NCBI GenBank assembly: GCA_041390145.1
Contig: JAWKQM010000007.1
Coordinates: forward strand, 62,001-126,000
Reading direction: 5' to 3'
Source of the DNA: Gemmatimonadales bacterium
Lineage (GTDB): Bacteria > Gemmatimonadota > Gemmatimonadetes > Gemmatimonadales > GWC2-71-9
Length of the DNA stretch: 64,000 nt
Shown: positions 1 to 8,588 of the stretch, piece after piece
Layout: the number at the start of each line of letters is the position of its first letter
How positions within the stretch are numbered: position 1 is the stretch's first letter
Position numbers and translations under genes: made by a program
The notes under the pieces: model-generated
The model's database searches: none
The model's input: only the letters and a program-made list of their open reading frames with translations
What the model was told of the DNA's origin: nothing

Positions 1-795
1 ACCCCGCGGGTCGTGGTCGGCGACCGGGTGACCCTGACCCCCGATCCCGTCGGCGGTCTCTATTCGATCAACGACGTCGCCGAGCGGAAGACCCTGCTCG
101 AACGGCGGGTCCCGCTCGGTCGCGGCACCCGGCCCATCGCGGCCAATATCGACACCGTCTTCGTCGTCACCTCCAACTGCGACCCTGCCCCTCTCCCCCA
201 ACTGATCGACCGGCTGCTGGTGGTGGCGGAAGCCAACGAGATCCCCGCTGCCGTGGTGATCAACAAGGTGGATCTCGACGCCGGCACCTGGCTCGAGGAG
301 CGTTGCCGCAGGGCGGGGTATCCGGTCTTCCGGACCAGCGCCAAGACCGGGGAAGGGCTGGAGGCGCTGCGGGCCGCGATGGGGGGGCGGGAATCGGTGG
401 TGACCGGCCCTTCAGGCGCCGGGAAGTCGAGCCTGCTGAACGCGCTCCACCCCGGCCTCACGCTGCGGACCGGTGCACTGAGCGAGAAGCAGCGGCGCGG
501 GCGCAATACGACCGTGTCGGCGCTCATGGTGCCGTTCGAGGGGGGCTACCTGGTGGACACGCCGGGCTTCAACGAAGTCGGGTTGTGGGGCATCGATCCG
601 CGGGAGCTTGCCAGCTGCTTTCCGGAGTTCCGTCCCCTCATCGGCGAGTGCCGCTTCCAGGACTGCCGGCACGTGAGCGAGCCGGGGTGCCGGATCCGGG
701 CGGCGGTGGCGGACGGCGCAATCGCGCCCGACCGCCTGGAGAGCTACCAAATGCTGCTGGAGGAAACGGAGTCGGAGCCGGAGGAGTGGGAGTAA
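1..795 (+). CDS. rsgA: Ribosome small subunit-dependent GTPase A, 5' part cut by window edge
   Basis: Circularly permuted GTPase that acts in late maturation of the 30S ribosomal subunit. The frame is open from base 1 (TPRVVVGDRV), so the start and part of the N-terminal OB-fold lie upstream. Visible in order: end of the OB domain; the G4 motif NKVD; the P-loop GPSGAGKSS; G3 DTPGF; then the C-terminal zinc motif C-x5-C-x-H-x5-C (CRFQDCRHVSEPGC). G4 preceding the P-loop is the permutation typical of RsgA/YjeQ. The stop lies 20 bases from the end of the convergent mazG-like gene. Identification is firm; only the N-terminus is missing. Confidence 0.96.
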   Translation, partial: TPRVVVGDRVTLTPDPVGGLYSINDVAERKTLLERRVPLGRGTRPIAANIDTVFVVTSNCDPAPLPQLIDRLLVVAEANEIPAAVVINKVDLDAGTWLEERCRRAGYPVFRTSAKTGEGLEALRAAMGGRESVVTGPSGAGKSSLLNALHPGLTLRTGALSEKQRRGRNTTVSALMVPFEGGYLVDTPGFNEVGLWGIDPRELASCFPEFRPLIGECRFQDCRHVSEPGCRIRAAVADGAIAPDRLESYQMLLEETESEPEEWE

Positions 796-796
796 G

Positions 797-816
797 GGGG
801 CGCCATGGTGCGCCCC
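797..816. repeat. Hairpin between convergent genes, related to the 12121 and 30761 palindromes
   Basis: Arms GGGGCGC (797-803) and GCGCCCC (810-816) enclose CATGGT, and the right flank continues as TACT. The outer GTAGGGGC...GCCCCTAC character matches the longer palindromes at 12121-12158 and 30761-30790. Here it lies between rsgA and the mazG-like gene and could also serve as a bidirectional terminator. Confidence 0.5.
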
Positions 817-1145
817 TACTCCCGTGGAACCTGCTTCCGCGTCCAGCGATCGGCATCCCGGCCTTCCACCTTGGCCATCATGCGGTCGAAGGACGCCTGC
901 AGGTCGATGCCCTCGCGGTTGGCCATGCAGATGAGCACGAAGAGTATGTCGGCCATTTCCATCCCCACATCCCCGTCGGGCTCATCCGCCTTCTTGGTCT
1001 TCTGCCCGAAACGGTGATTGATCTCCCGGGCCAGTTCCCCCACCTCTTCCGCCAGGCGCGTCATGTTGGTGAGGGGATCGAAGTAGCCCTCCTCGAACTG
1101 GCTGATCCAGGTATCCACGCGCTGCTGGGCGTCGGAAAGGCTCAT
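816..1145 (-). CDS. MazG-like nucleotide pyrophosphohydrolase
   Basis: A 109-residue all-alpha NTP pyrophosphatase of the short, single-domain MazG/YpjD type, expected to hydrolyse (d)NTPs to the monophosphate and diphosphate, a house-cleaning role. The metal-binding signature is visible: EEVGELAREI at about residues 33-42 (E-E-x-x-E) and EMADILFVLI at about 63-72 (E-x-x-D). The frame remains open far upstream, but the conserved helix begins just after MSLSDAQQ, so I place the start at the ATG at 1145. The upstream extension is Arg/Pro-rich and not credible. Divergent from the small gene at 1265, convergent with rsgA. True substrate unknown. Confidence 0.88.
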   Translation of the reverse strand: MSLSDAQQRVDTWISQFEEGYFDPLTNMTRLAEEVGELAREINHRFGQKTKKADEPDGDVGMEMADILFVLICMANREGIDLQASFDRMMAKVEGRDADRWTRKQVPRE

Positions 1146-1264
1146 CGGGGGAGTCCGGTTGGGGTGGAAACGGGGCAGGGGCGTGCCCCCTCGCCAAGCG
1201 CTCCGGAGTATAGCATCTTCTTCCATTGCCCCGCAGGCGCCACTCCCCCGATTCCGGCAAGCAG

Positions 1265-1513
1265 ATGCGCTCACGTGAACGAATTCTCGGCAACCTCGAC
1301 ACACTCTACCGCGAAACCTACGAACGCGCCCGCGCGGCCGGCGACCAGCACCGGGTCGACGAGCTGGATGCGGCGTACGTCCGGGACCAATTGATGCTCG
1401 AGATCCTGCTAGACATTCGCGATCTCTTTTCGGTGGCCCCCGCCGCACCCTCGCAGGGCGGGTCCGCGCTCGAGAAGCTCGAGGCGCTCCGCCGGCTCAC
1501 CTCGCTCCGCTAG
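1265..1513 (+). CDS. Small alpha-helical protein of unknown function
   Basis: An 82-residue charged protein beginning MRSRERILGNL, predicted to be mostly helical with heptad-like Leu/Arg spacing (LDTLYRETYERA, RDQLMLEILLDIRDLF). No catalytic motif, signal peptide or membrane segment is seen. The internal ATG at 1265 is preferred over the frame opening at 1226, because the 13 extra residues are Arg-rich and overlap the promoter region of the divergent mazG-like gene. It ends 13 bases before the amidohydrolase start and may be cotranscribed with it. Function not recognised. Confidence 0.62.
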   Translation: MRSRERILGNLDTLYRETYERARAAGDQHRVDELDAAYVRDQLMLEILLDIRDLFSVAPAAPSQGGSALEKLEALRRLTSLR

Positions 1514-1526
1514 GATTGATTCCACG

Positions 1527-3209
1527 ATGCTTTCTATGCCACTGCTCCGGGGCCGATCGGCCGCGCTCGCGTCGCTCCTGACCGCCGTCACGGTGTCCTG
1601 CTCCGCTCCGCCTCCGCCGGCCACGGTGGTGACCTTCGGCCGGGTCTGGACCGGGAATCCCGATCAGCCGTGGGCGGGCGGCGTCGCGATGCGGGGCGAT
1701 ACGATCGTGGGCGTCGGCGACAGCGCCGACGTGGCGAAGTTCGTGGGGGAGCAGACGGTGGTGACCGGTGCGCCCGGAGGCATGGTCGTGCCCGGCTTCA
1801 TGGATGGCCACACCCACTTCCTCGACGGCGGCATCCAGCTGGTGAGCGTCGACCTGCGGACCGCCGATTCGCCGGAGGAGTTCACCGCCCGGATCGCGGC
1901 CTTCGCCGCGGAGCGGAAACCTGGAGAGTGGATCATCGGCGGGGACTGGGACCACGAGCGGTGGCCGGACACACCGCTGCCGACGCGGGAGTGGATCGAC
2001 TCGGTGACGCCGAACAACCCGGTGTTCGTGAATCGGCTCGACGGGCACATGGGGGTGGCCAACAGCGCGGCGCTGCGCGCGGCCGGCATCACCAAGGCCA
2101 CGAAGGACATCCCAGGCGGCGAAATTGTGCGAGACCCGCGCACCGGGGAGCCGACCGGCATCCTGAAGGACAACGCGATGGGGCCGGTTTATCGCGTCAT
2201 GCCGCCGCCGAGTGAGGCGCAGCTCGACGCCGCGCTGGCCCGGGCCCTGTCGTTCGCCGCCAGCAAGGGCGTCACCGCCACGAACTACATGAGCGCGCCC
2301 CCGGCCTGGCTGGGCGCCTTCCAGCGCGCCCGCGCGGCCGGGACGCTGACGGTCCGCACCAAGATGTTCTTTCCCATCCAGGCCTGGCGGTGGGTGGCCG
2401 ATACGGTGGCCCGGATCGGCCCCGGCGACGACTGGCTCCGGATCGATGGCGTGAAGGGGTACATGGACGGCTCGCTCGGCTCGACCACGGCGCTGCTCTT
2501 CCGGCCCTATCTCGACGCGCCCAACACCCGGGGCCTGGAGACGACCCCCCTCGATTCCATCCGTCGGTGGGTGCAATCGGCCGACTCGGTGCACCTCCAG
2601 GTGGCGGTGCACGCCATCGGCGACCGGGCCAACGCGCTCCTGCTCGACACCTTCGACTCGGTGATGGTCGCCAACGGGCCGCGGGACCGCCGCTTCCGGA
2701 TCGAGCACGCACAGCACCTGCGTCCGGAGGATATCGTCCGCATCGCGAAGATGAACGTCATCCCGTCGATGCAACCCTACCACATCATCGACGACGGACG
2801 GTGGGCCGCCAAGCGGATCGACACGCTGCTGCTCCAGACGACCTACGCCTTCCGCACCCTCATCGACGACGGGGCCCACCTCGAGTTCGGGTCCGACTGG
2901 ACGGTGGCGCCCCTCGACCCCCTGCTCGGCGTCTACGCCGCCGTGACACGCCGTACCCTCGACGACAAGAACCCCGGCGGCTGGTTCCCGGCCCAGAAGA
3001 TCACGGTGGAGGAGGCCCTCAGGGCGTACACGAGTGAGAACGCCTACGGCGTCTTCGCCGAGGGACGGCGGGGCGTCCTGAAGCCGGGGGCGCGCGCCGA
3101 TCTGGTCCTGCTCGACCGGGACATTACGGCCATCGATCCGGTGGATATTCCGAATACACAGGTGCTGGTGACGGTCGCTGGCGGGCAGGTGGTGTACCGG
3201 GCGCCCTGA
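1527..3209 (+). CDS. Exported YtcJ-like metal-dependent amidohydrolase
   Basis: A 560-residue amidohydrolase of the YtcJ type (amidohydrolase family 3), a zinc-type TIM-barrel hydrolase acting on C-N bonds; substrate unknown. The N-terminus has a hydrophobic stretch ending in a probable lipobox around Cys25 (AVTVSCS), so it is probably a lipoprotein. Motifs: PGFMDGHTH (first metal-binding HxH, about residues 89-97), GDWDHERW, HAIGDRAN (conserved His in the barrel), RIEHAQHL, and FGSDWTVAPLDP with the late Asp. The C-terminal beta-sandwich element KPGARADLVLLD is characteristic. Length matches the family. Confidence 0.92.
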   Translation: MLSMPLLRGRSAALASLLTAVTVSCSAPPPPATVVTFGRVWTGNPDQPWAGGVAMRGDTIVGVGDSADVAKFVGEQTVVTGAPGGMVVPGFMDGHTHFLDGGIQLVSVDLRTADSPEEFTARIAAFAAERKPGEWIIGGDWDHERWPDTPLPTREWIDSVTPNNPVFVNRLDGHMGVANSAALRAAGITKATKDIPGGEIVRDPRTGEPTGILKDNAMGPVYRVMPPPSEAQLDAALARALSFAASKGVTATNYMSAPPAWLGAFQRARAAGTLTVRTKMFFPIQAWRWVADTVARIGPGDDWLRIDGVKGYMDGSLGSTTALLFRPYLDAPNTRGLETTPLDSIRRWVQSADSVHLQVAVHAIGDRANALLLDTFDSVMVANGPRDRRFRIEHAQHLRPEDIVRIAKMNVIPSMQPYHIIDDGRWAAKRIDTLLLQTTYAFRTLIDDGAHLEFGSDWTVAPLDPLLGVYAAVTRRTLDDKNPGGWFPAQKITVEEALRAYTSENAYGVFAEGRRGVLKPGARADLVLLDRDITAIDPVDIPNTQVLVTVAGGQVVYRAP

Positions 3210-3315
3210 GGGGACACCCTGCCCCGCCCAGCTTTCTCCCCTTCCATGGGGGAGGTATCTTCCGTCAGCCGGTCGTTCCCGGTCACTTTCCGTCTCCACC
3301 GAGGGTGATACCCTG

Positions 3316-5448
3316 ATGGCCACACGCACCTCGGCGCCTGCCAAGAGCGCACCGTCGTCCCGCCTCGACAAGGCGGAACTCCTCGAGATGTGCCGCCTGA
3401 TTCTGCTGTCCCGGCGGATCGACGATCGCGAAATCCAGCTCAAGCGCCAGAACAAGATCTTCTTCCAGATTTCGGGCGCCGGACACGAGGCGGTCCTGGT
3501 GGCCGCCTCCCAGGTGTTCCGGCCCGCCTACGACTGGTTCTACACCTACTACCGGGACCGGGCCCTCTGCCTCGGCCTCGGCATGACCGCCACCGAGCAG
3601 CTCCTCTCCGCCGTCGGTGCCGCCGACGACCCGAACTCCGGCGGCCGACAGATGCCCTCCCACTGGGGGCACAAGGAGTTGAACATCGTCTCCGCCTCCA
3701 GCCCGACTGGCACCCAGTTCCTGCAGGCCGTCGGCTGTGCGGAGGCGTGGCTGCGGTCCACCCAGACGCCGGGCATCGACACGCCGGAAACGCCCTACCA
3801 CGGCGACGAAGTCGTCTTCTGCTCGACCGGCGACGGCACCACCAGCCAGGGCGAGTTCTGGGAGTCGATGAACACCGCCTGCAACCTCAAGCTGCCGGTG
3901 GTCTATCTCGTCGAGGACAACGGGTACGCCATCTCCACCCCGGTGGAAGTCAACACCGCCGGCGGCTCCGTCTCCAAGCTGCTGGCCGGTTTCCCGGGGC
4001 TCTACATCCAGGAAGTGGACGGTTGCGACATCCTGGCCTCCTACGACGCACTCACCCGGGCGGTCGAGTACAGCCGGCAGCGGAAGGGCCCGGCGCTGGT
4101 GCATGCGCACGTCATCCGGCCCTACAGCCACTCGCTCTCGGATGACGAGGTCAACTACCGGACCGCGGCCGAGCGGGAAAAGGATGCCGAGCGGGATCCG
4201 GTCACGACCTTCCCGCGGTGGCTGGTGGCGCAGGGGATCGCTTCCGAGGCGGAAATCGAGAAGATCCGCACCGGGGTGGCCGAGGAGGTCGACGTCGCCA
4301 CCGACACGGCGCTTGCCTCGCCGCAGCCGGGCACCGACACCATCTACGACTTCGTGTACTCACCGGATGTGGACCCGACCTCGGAACAGTTCGACACCGA
4401 GGATGATCCCCAGTTCACCGGTGAGCCGACCACGATGGTCGATTTGATTAACGGCTGCCTCAAGGACGAGATGACGCGGGACCCCCGCATCGTCGTCTTC
4501 GGCCAGGACGTGGCCGACGTGAGCCGCGAGGTCTACCTCGGCGACGTCAAGGGCAAGGGCGGGGTGTTCAAGGTGACGTGGGGGCTGCAGAAGATGTTTG
4601 GCAGCGACCGGGTCTACAATTCGCCGCTGGCGGAAGCGAACATCGTGGGCCGCGCCATCGGGATGGCCACCCGCGGCATGAAGCCGGTGGTCGAGATCCA
4701 GTTCTTCGACTACATCTGGACCGCCTACATGCAGCTCCGCGACGAGCTGGCGCTGATGCGGTGGCGGTCGAACAATCACTTCAGCGCCCCGGTGGTTGTT
4801 CGCGTCACCTACGGCGGCTACCTCAAGGGCGGGTCGATCTATCACTCCCAGACCGGCGCGGCCATCTTCACCGGCGTGCCGGGCCTCCGGGTGGTGTGCC
4901 CGTCGACGGCGCTCGACGCCAACGGCCTCCTGCGCACCGCCATCCGGAGCGAGGATCCGGTGCTCTTCCTCGAGCACAAACACCTCTATCGCCAGACCTA
5001 CAACAAGGCGCCCAATCCCGGCCCCAACTTCATGATCCCCTTCGGCAAGGCGAAGGTGGTCCGCGAGGGGTCGGATGTCACCGTGGTCACGTACGGTGCG
5101 GTGGTGCAGCGGGCGGTAGTGGCGGCCAAGGCGCTGGAGGAGTCGGAGGGGGTGAGTGTGGAGGTGATCGACCTGCGCACGCTGAACCCCGTGGACTGGG
5201 AGACGATCTACGCCTCGGTCCGCAAGACCAACCGTGTCATCGTGGCCTACGAGGACTCGCTGTCGTGGGGCTATGGCTCCGAAATCGCCGCGCGCATCGC
5301 CGACGAGGCGTTCGCCTGGCTCGATGCGCCGGTACGCCGGGTGGCGGCCACCGACACCTTCGTCGCGTACGCGCCCGAACTCGAGGACGTGATTCTTCCC
5401 CAGGTGGAATCGCTGCGCCAGGCGATGGCGTCCATCGCCGCCTTCTAG
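3316..5448 (+). CDS. Fused alpha-beta 2-oxoacid dehydrogenase E1 (branched-chain type)
   Basis: A single 710-residue chain joining the E1 alpha and E1 beta subunits of a thiamine-diphosphate 2-oxoacid dehydrogenase, most like branched-chain 2-oxoacid dehydrogenase. It decarboxylates the oxoacid and passes the acyl group to an E2 lipoyl protein. Residues about 20-345 are E1 alpha, with the TPP/Mg motif starting GDGTTSQGEF at 172 and ending near VEDNGYAIS. Residues about 375-710 are E1 beta (FGQDVADVSREVY, NSPLAEANIVGRAIG, YGSEIAARI). The join is the acidic linker around residue 355. No E2 or E3 gene is adjacent. Preferred substrate cannot be read from sequence. Confidence 0.92.
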   Translation: MATRTSAPAKSAPSSRLDKAELLEMCRLILLSRRIDDREIQLKRQNKIFFQISGAGHEAVLVAASQVFRPAYDWFYTYYRDRALCLGLGMTATEQLLSAVGAADDPNSGGRQMPSHWGHKELNIVSASSPTGTQFLQAVGCAEAWLRSTQTPGIDTPETPYHGDEVVFCSTGDGTTSQGEFWESMNTACNLKLPVVYLVEDNGYAISTPVEVNTAGGSVSKLLAGFPGLYIQEVDGCDILASYDALTRAVEYSRQRKGPALVHAHVIRPYSHSLSDDEVNYRTAAEREKDAERDPVTTFPRWLVAQGIASEAEIEKIRTGVAEEVDVATDTALASPQPGTDTIYDFVYSPDVDPTSEQFDTEDDPQFTGEPTTMVDLINGCLKDEMTRDPRIVVFGQDVADVSREVYLGDVKGKGGVFKVTWGLQKMFGSDRVYNSPLAEANIVGRAIGMATRGMKPVVEIQFFDYIWTAYMQLRDELALMRWRSNNHFSAPVVVRVTYGGYLKGGSIYHSQTGAAIFTGVPGLRVVCPSTALDANGLLRTAIRSEDPVLFLEHKHLYRQTYNKAPNPGPNFMIPFGKAKVVREGSDVTVVTYGAVVQRAVVAAKALEESEGVSVEVIDLRTLNPVDWETIYASVRKTNRVIVAYEDSLSWGYGSEIAARIADEAFAWLDAPVRRVAATDTFVAYAPELEDVILPQVESLRQAMASIAAF

Positions 5449-5465
5449 AGAGCTAAGGGAACAGT

Positions 5466-6365
5466 ATGACTATGACATGTGGACAGTGGGGTCGCTTGAC
5501 AGTCTTTGCCGTGCTGGCGCTGGCCGTGCCGCGGCTCGCCTCGGCCCAGGACACTTCCGAATACAAGAACCACCTCTATGACAAGCTGCAGGTGGGCGTG
5601 TCCTTCACCACGGTCCTGAACAACTCGGACGTCCGGGTGGACGGCACGTCCGGAAACATCGGGACCAACATCAACTTCAGGGATCTCCTCGGCCTCTCGG
5701 GAAGCACCGTGCAGCCCGCCATCGTCGTCGGCTGGAAACCCGGCCGCAAGACGGAGCTGGATCTTGGCTACCAGTTTCTGAACCAGAGCGGCAGCCGGGC
5801 GTTTTCCGATTCGCTGGTCATCGGCGACAACCAGCTCTTCGGGGACATCGACCTGAACACGGAGCTCGGCGCGGACAACGCGACGCTGCAGTTCAAGTAT
5901 TCCCTCTTGGCCAAGGAGCGCCACAACATCGGCCTCGCCATCGGGCTGGGGGCCATCTTCTTCAGCGCGAAATTCACCGGCTCCGTCGCCGGCAGCTGCG
6001 TCGGCGTCGCCTGCGACAGCACGGCCGCGGGGGAGTATGATGTGAACATCGATGAGAAGCTCACCGGCCCGACCGCCTCGATCGGCGCGTTCGGCAACTG
6101 GAGGCTGGGCGACCGCTGGTACGTGGGGGGAGACGCCCGCGGGCTGGGCGCCCGGGTCGACCGCTTCGATGTGTCCATCTTCGAGGCGGATGCGAACGTC
6201 CGGTACTACCTCTCCAACCGCTGGGGGATGGGGCTCGGCTGGTACTACACCAACGTGACCGTCAACGTGGGCGCCAAGTCGGACAATGCGGCCGCGAAAG
6301 ACCTGGTCGGCAAGCTGGCGTACGCGTACACCAGCCTGCGCCTCGGCGTCATCGCCGCCTTCTAG
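5466..6365 (+). CDS. Outer-membrane beta-barrel protein
   Basis: A 299-residue exported protein with a signal peptide (cleavage likely after LASAQ near residue 28), then alternating-polarity strands rich in Gly, Tyr and Phe, ending in Phe (RLGVIAAF) as outer-membrane barrels usually do. No enzymatic motif. A purine-rich AAGGGAA lies just before the ATG at 5466. Its stop overlaps the kinase stop on the opposite strand (CTAG shared at 6362-6365). Transport or structural role unknown. Confidence 0.75.
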   Translation: MTMTCGQWGRLTVFAVLALAVPRLASAQDTSEYKNHLYDKLQVGVSFTTVLNNSDVRVDGTSGNIGTNINFRDLLGLSGSTVQPAIVVGWKPGRKTELDLGYQFLNQSGSRAFSDSLVIGDNQLFGDIDLNTELGADNATLQFKYSLLAKERHNIGLAIGLGAIFFSAKFTGSVAGSCVGVACDSTAAGEYDVNIDEKLTGPTASIGAFGNWRLGDRWYVGGDARGLGARVDRFDVSIFEADANVRYYLSNRWGMGLGWYYTNVTVNVGAKSDNAAAKDLVGKLAYAYTSLRLGVIAAF

Positions 6366-8266
6366 GGCTCGATCGCTTCCTTCACTTCGCTCGCCGCGGC
6401 GATGGCACCGTCCACGTCGCGGCTGAGCGCCCGGGCCTGCTGGGTGGCGTTGGTCAGGTCGCCCAGCACTGCCCCCACGCCCGCCGACTTCAGCCGCAGC
6501 AGGTCGAATCGGACGTTCTGCATCGCCAGGATGCACGACTCCAGGTTGGCCGACACCTGGTCCCGCCGGCTCCGCAGTTCCGTCAGCTGATTCTTCTGCC
6601 GCTCCAGCAGCGCGATGCGACGGGCCCGCTCCTCGTCGTCGGGCTCCCGCATGATGGCCGCGATCCGGTCCTCGACCCGGCTGAATCCGCCGGTCTCGAG
6701 GTTGGTGTCCATGGCGTGGAGCGTCTTCCCGAGATCCGTGGCCCGGGCGAAGAGGGCGTCGGCCGTCTGGATCACTTCCGGCAGCATCTTCTTGTCTGAC
6801 GCCGGCAGCCGCTCCATGAGGCCCAGGATCGCGACCCGGTCGCGATACAGCTGCTGGATCTGCGGGAGCGCCAGCCCGTAGTCTCCCGCGGTGGGGGAGG
6901 GGAGGAGGCGCGGCAGCTTCCCGCCGCTGGAGGTCAGCTTGGTTTCGGCCGAATCATGCGCCGCCGGGCGACTCAACACATCCCGCCAGCTGTATCCAGA
7001 CTGCCAGAGGGTGGCATAGCTGCGGAGCAGCGGAATGCCCATGCCGCCGATGACGAACAGGCACCAGGGATTGCCGATGCCGGTGGCCAGATTGATCAGG
7101 AAACACCCGCCGCCCACGGCGGCCCAGCGGGCAAAGATTGCACGCGTCTTCTGCACAATCTCTGGCTCGCCGGTGTCGACCGGCGGGCGGATCTTGTCGT
7201 CCTTCTCCGCGTCCCACCGGGACTTCCGGTCGGGGCGCAGCGATCGACCGTCCCGGCGCGCCAGTCCCCGCTCGCTCCGCCGCGCCGGAAGCGAACCGGC
7301 AAGCGGCCGCAGGGGGCGTTCCGCCGTGGCACCTCGGCTCGGAGCGGTTCGACGTGTCGACTGTCCCGCCTTCCAGCTGGTCCCGGTCGGCCGATACCCT
7401 GTGACCGTTCGCGTCTCCAGGGCCCGCCGCAGAGCGTCCGCCGTGGGCCACCGGTTTTCCGGGTCCTTCTCGAGGCACCGGCTGATGGCCAGGGCAAGAT
7501 CTTCTGGAATGTCGGGCCGCTTCAGGGTCACCATCGGTGCCGGCTCCGTGATCTGCTTCATCAGGATGCCCGCCACGGTCGGTGCCTGGAACGGCAGTTC
7601 GCCGGTCACCATCTGGTAGGCCACGATCCCGAGGCTGTACACGTCGGAGCGCCCGTCGATTTCCCGTTCCCCGGCCGCCTGCTCGGGGCTCATGTAGGCG
7701 GGCGTGCCGATGGCCACCCCGGCGCCGGTGAGCGTCGCCCCGGAGCCCGCGGCGGACAGGGCCTTGGCGATGCCGAAGTCGGTCACCATGACCCGGCCGC
7801 GCGTTCCCTCGAGCAGGATGTTGTCGGGCTTGATGTCGCGATGCACCACCGAGAAGGCATGGGCGGCGCTGAGGGCATCCGCCGTTTCCTTCATGATGCG
7901 CCGAACCTCCTCCGCGGGGAGCTGACCGCGCCGCTTGATCCGGGCGCCGAGCGACTCGCCGTCGACCAGGCCCATGACGAAATAGACCAGGCCGCCGCCT
8001 TCGTCGACGCCGTGAATCGGGACGATGTGCGGATGGGAGAGTCGGGCGGCGGTCTGCGCCTCGCGCATGAATCGCTGCCGGATTTCATCCTGAAATGCGA
8101 GCTCGGGTGGCAGGACCTTGATGGCGACGCGGCGCTGCAGCCGCTCGTCGCGAGCGCGATAAACGACACCCATGCCACCCCGTCCGATCTCGCCCTCGAT
8201 CGTATAGGCGTCTCCCAGTGCCTGACCCAGGCGGGAGGCGAGAGGTGTTTCCTCAGGTGCTTTCAT
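6362..8266 (-). CDS. Membrane-anchored Ser/Thr protein kinase with 2TM region and coiled-coil tail
   Basis: A 634-residue Hanks-type kinase of the PknB class. The kinase domain covers about residues 20-290: glycine loop GRGGMGVVY, ATP-binding Lys50 (VAIK), catalytic HRDIKPDN with Asp144, DFG at 163-165 and GTPAYMSPEQ. A basic Ser/Arg linker follows, then two hydrophobic helices with a short turn (about 385-445, around NLATGIGNPWCLFVIGGMG), and a long charged C-terminal region likely to form coiled coil. There are no PASTA repeats or other recognised sensor domain, so the input signal is unclear. It is divergent from lon across 322 bases. Confidence 0.92.
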   Translation of the reverse strand: MKAPEETPLASRLGQALGDAYTIEGEIGRGGMGVVYRARDERLQRRVAIKVLPPELAFQDEIRQRFMREAQTAARLSHPHIVPIHGVDEGGGLVYFVMGLVDGESLGARIKRRGQLPAEEVRRIMKETADALSAAHAFSVVHRDIKPDNILLEGTRGRVMVTDFGIAKALSAAGSGATLTGAGVAIGTPAYMSPEQAAGEREIDGRSDVYSLGIVAYQMVTGELPFQAPTVAGILMKQITEPAPMVTLKRPDIPEDLALAISRCLEKDPENRWPTADALRRALETRTVTGYRPTGTSWKAGQSTRRTAPSRGATAERPLRPLAGSLPARRSERGLARRDGRSLRPDRKSRWDAEKDDKIRPPVDTGEPEIVQKTRAIFARWAAVGGGCFLINLATGIGNPWCLFVIGGMGIPLLRSYATLWQSGYSWRDVLSRPAAHDSAETKLTSSGGKLPRLLPSPTAGDYGLALPQIQQLYRDRVAILGLMERLPASDKKMLPEVIQTADALFARATDLGKTLHAMDTNLETGGFSRVEDRIAAIMREPDDEERARRIALLERQKNQLTELRSRRDQVSANLESCILAMQNVRFDLLRLKSAGVGAVLGDLTNATQQARALSRDVDGAIAAASEVKEAIEP

Positions 8267-8588
8267 CGCAGCTCAAGTCCTCGCGAAGGGAGAGGGGTCC
8301 CTCAGTTCATCGGGAACACAACAATCTGTCGCCCTTCCATCGATAGGGCAACAATTGCGACGGTTCAGCCTCCACCCGGTCAGCGGCGCCGGAGGCCTGT
8401 CGCTTTGGCAGGGCACGAGGGCGGCCAGCCCTCCTTTGTTCCGTATTGCACCCGCGAGGCCCATACGGAGGAAGGTTCGAAAGAGATTCCGCCGCTTTCG
8501 GATGGCACAGGGGGTGCATTCTCGGTACTATCTGAGAGTTCTGACTGCCATTTTCGCCCTCCGAGCTGGAGGGATGTGAGGAATACCG
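8267..8588. other. Divergent intergenic region between kinase and lon
   Basis: 322 bases without a credible gene. It holds two possible hairpins, GAGGGC/GCCCTC at 8417-8433 and TCCGTAT/ATACGGA at 8440-8469, and a lower-GC stretch near 8310-8350. A 74-residue frame at 8355-8579 is Arg-rich and without good features. I find no clear heat-shock promoter or CIRCE element. The lon start has GAGG 7 bases upstream. Confidence 0.5.

Noticed and set aside
1497..3455. 652-residue minus-strand frame
   Set aside because: Shadow of the amidohydrolase and E1 genes; His/Arg/Gly-rich without any domain.
8355..8579. 74-residue frame in the kinase-lon gap
   Set aside because: No ribosome site, Arg-rich, no similarity to a known small protein; the region is better seen as regulatory.
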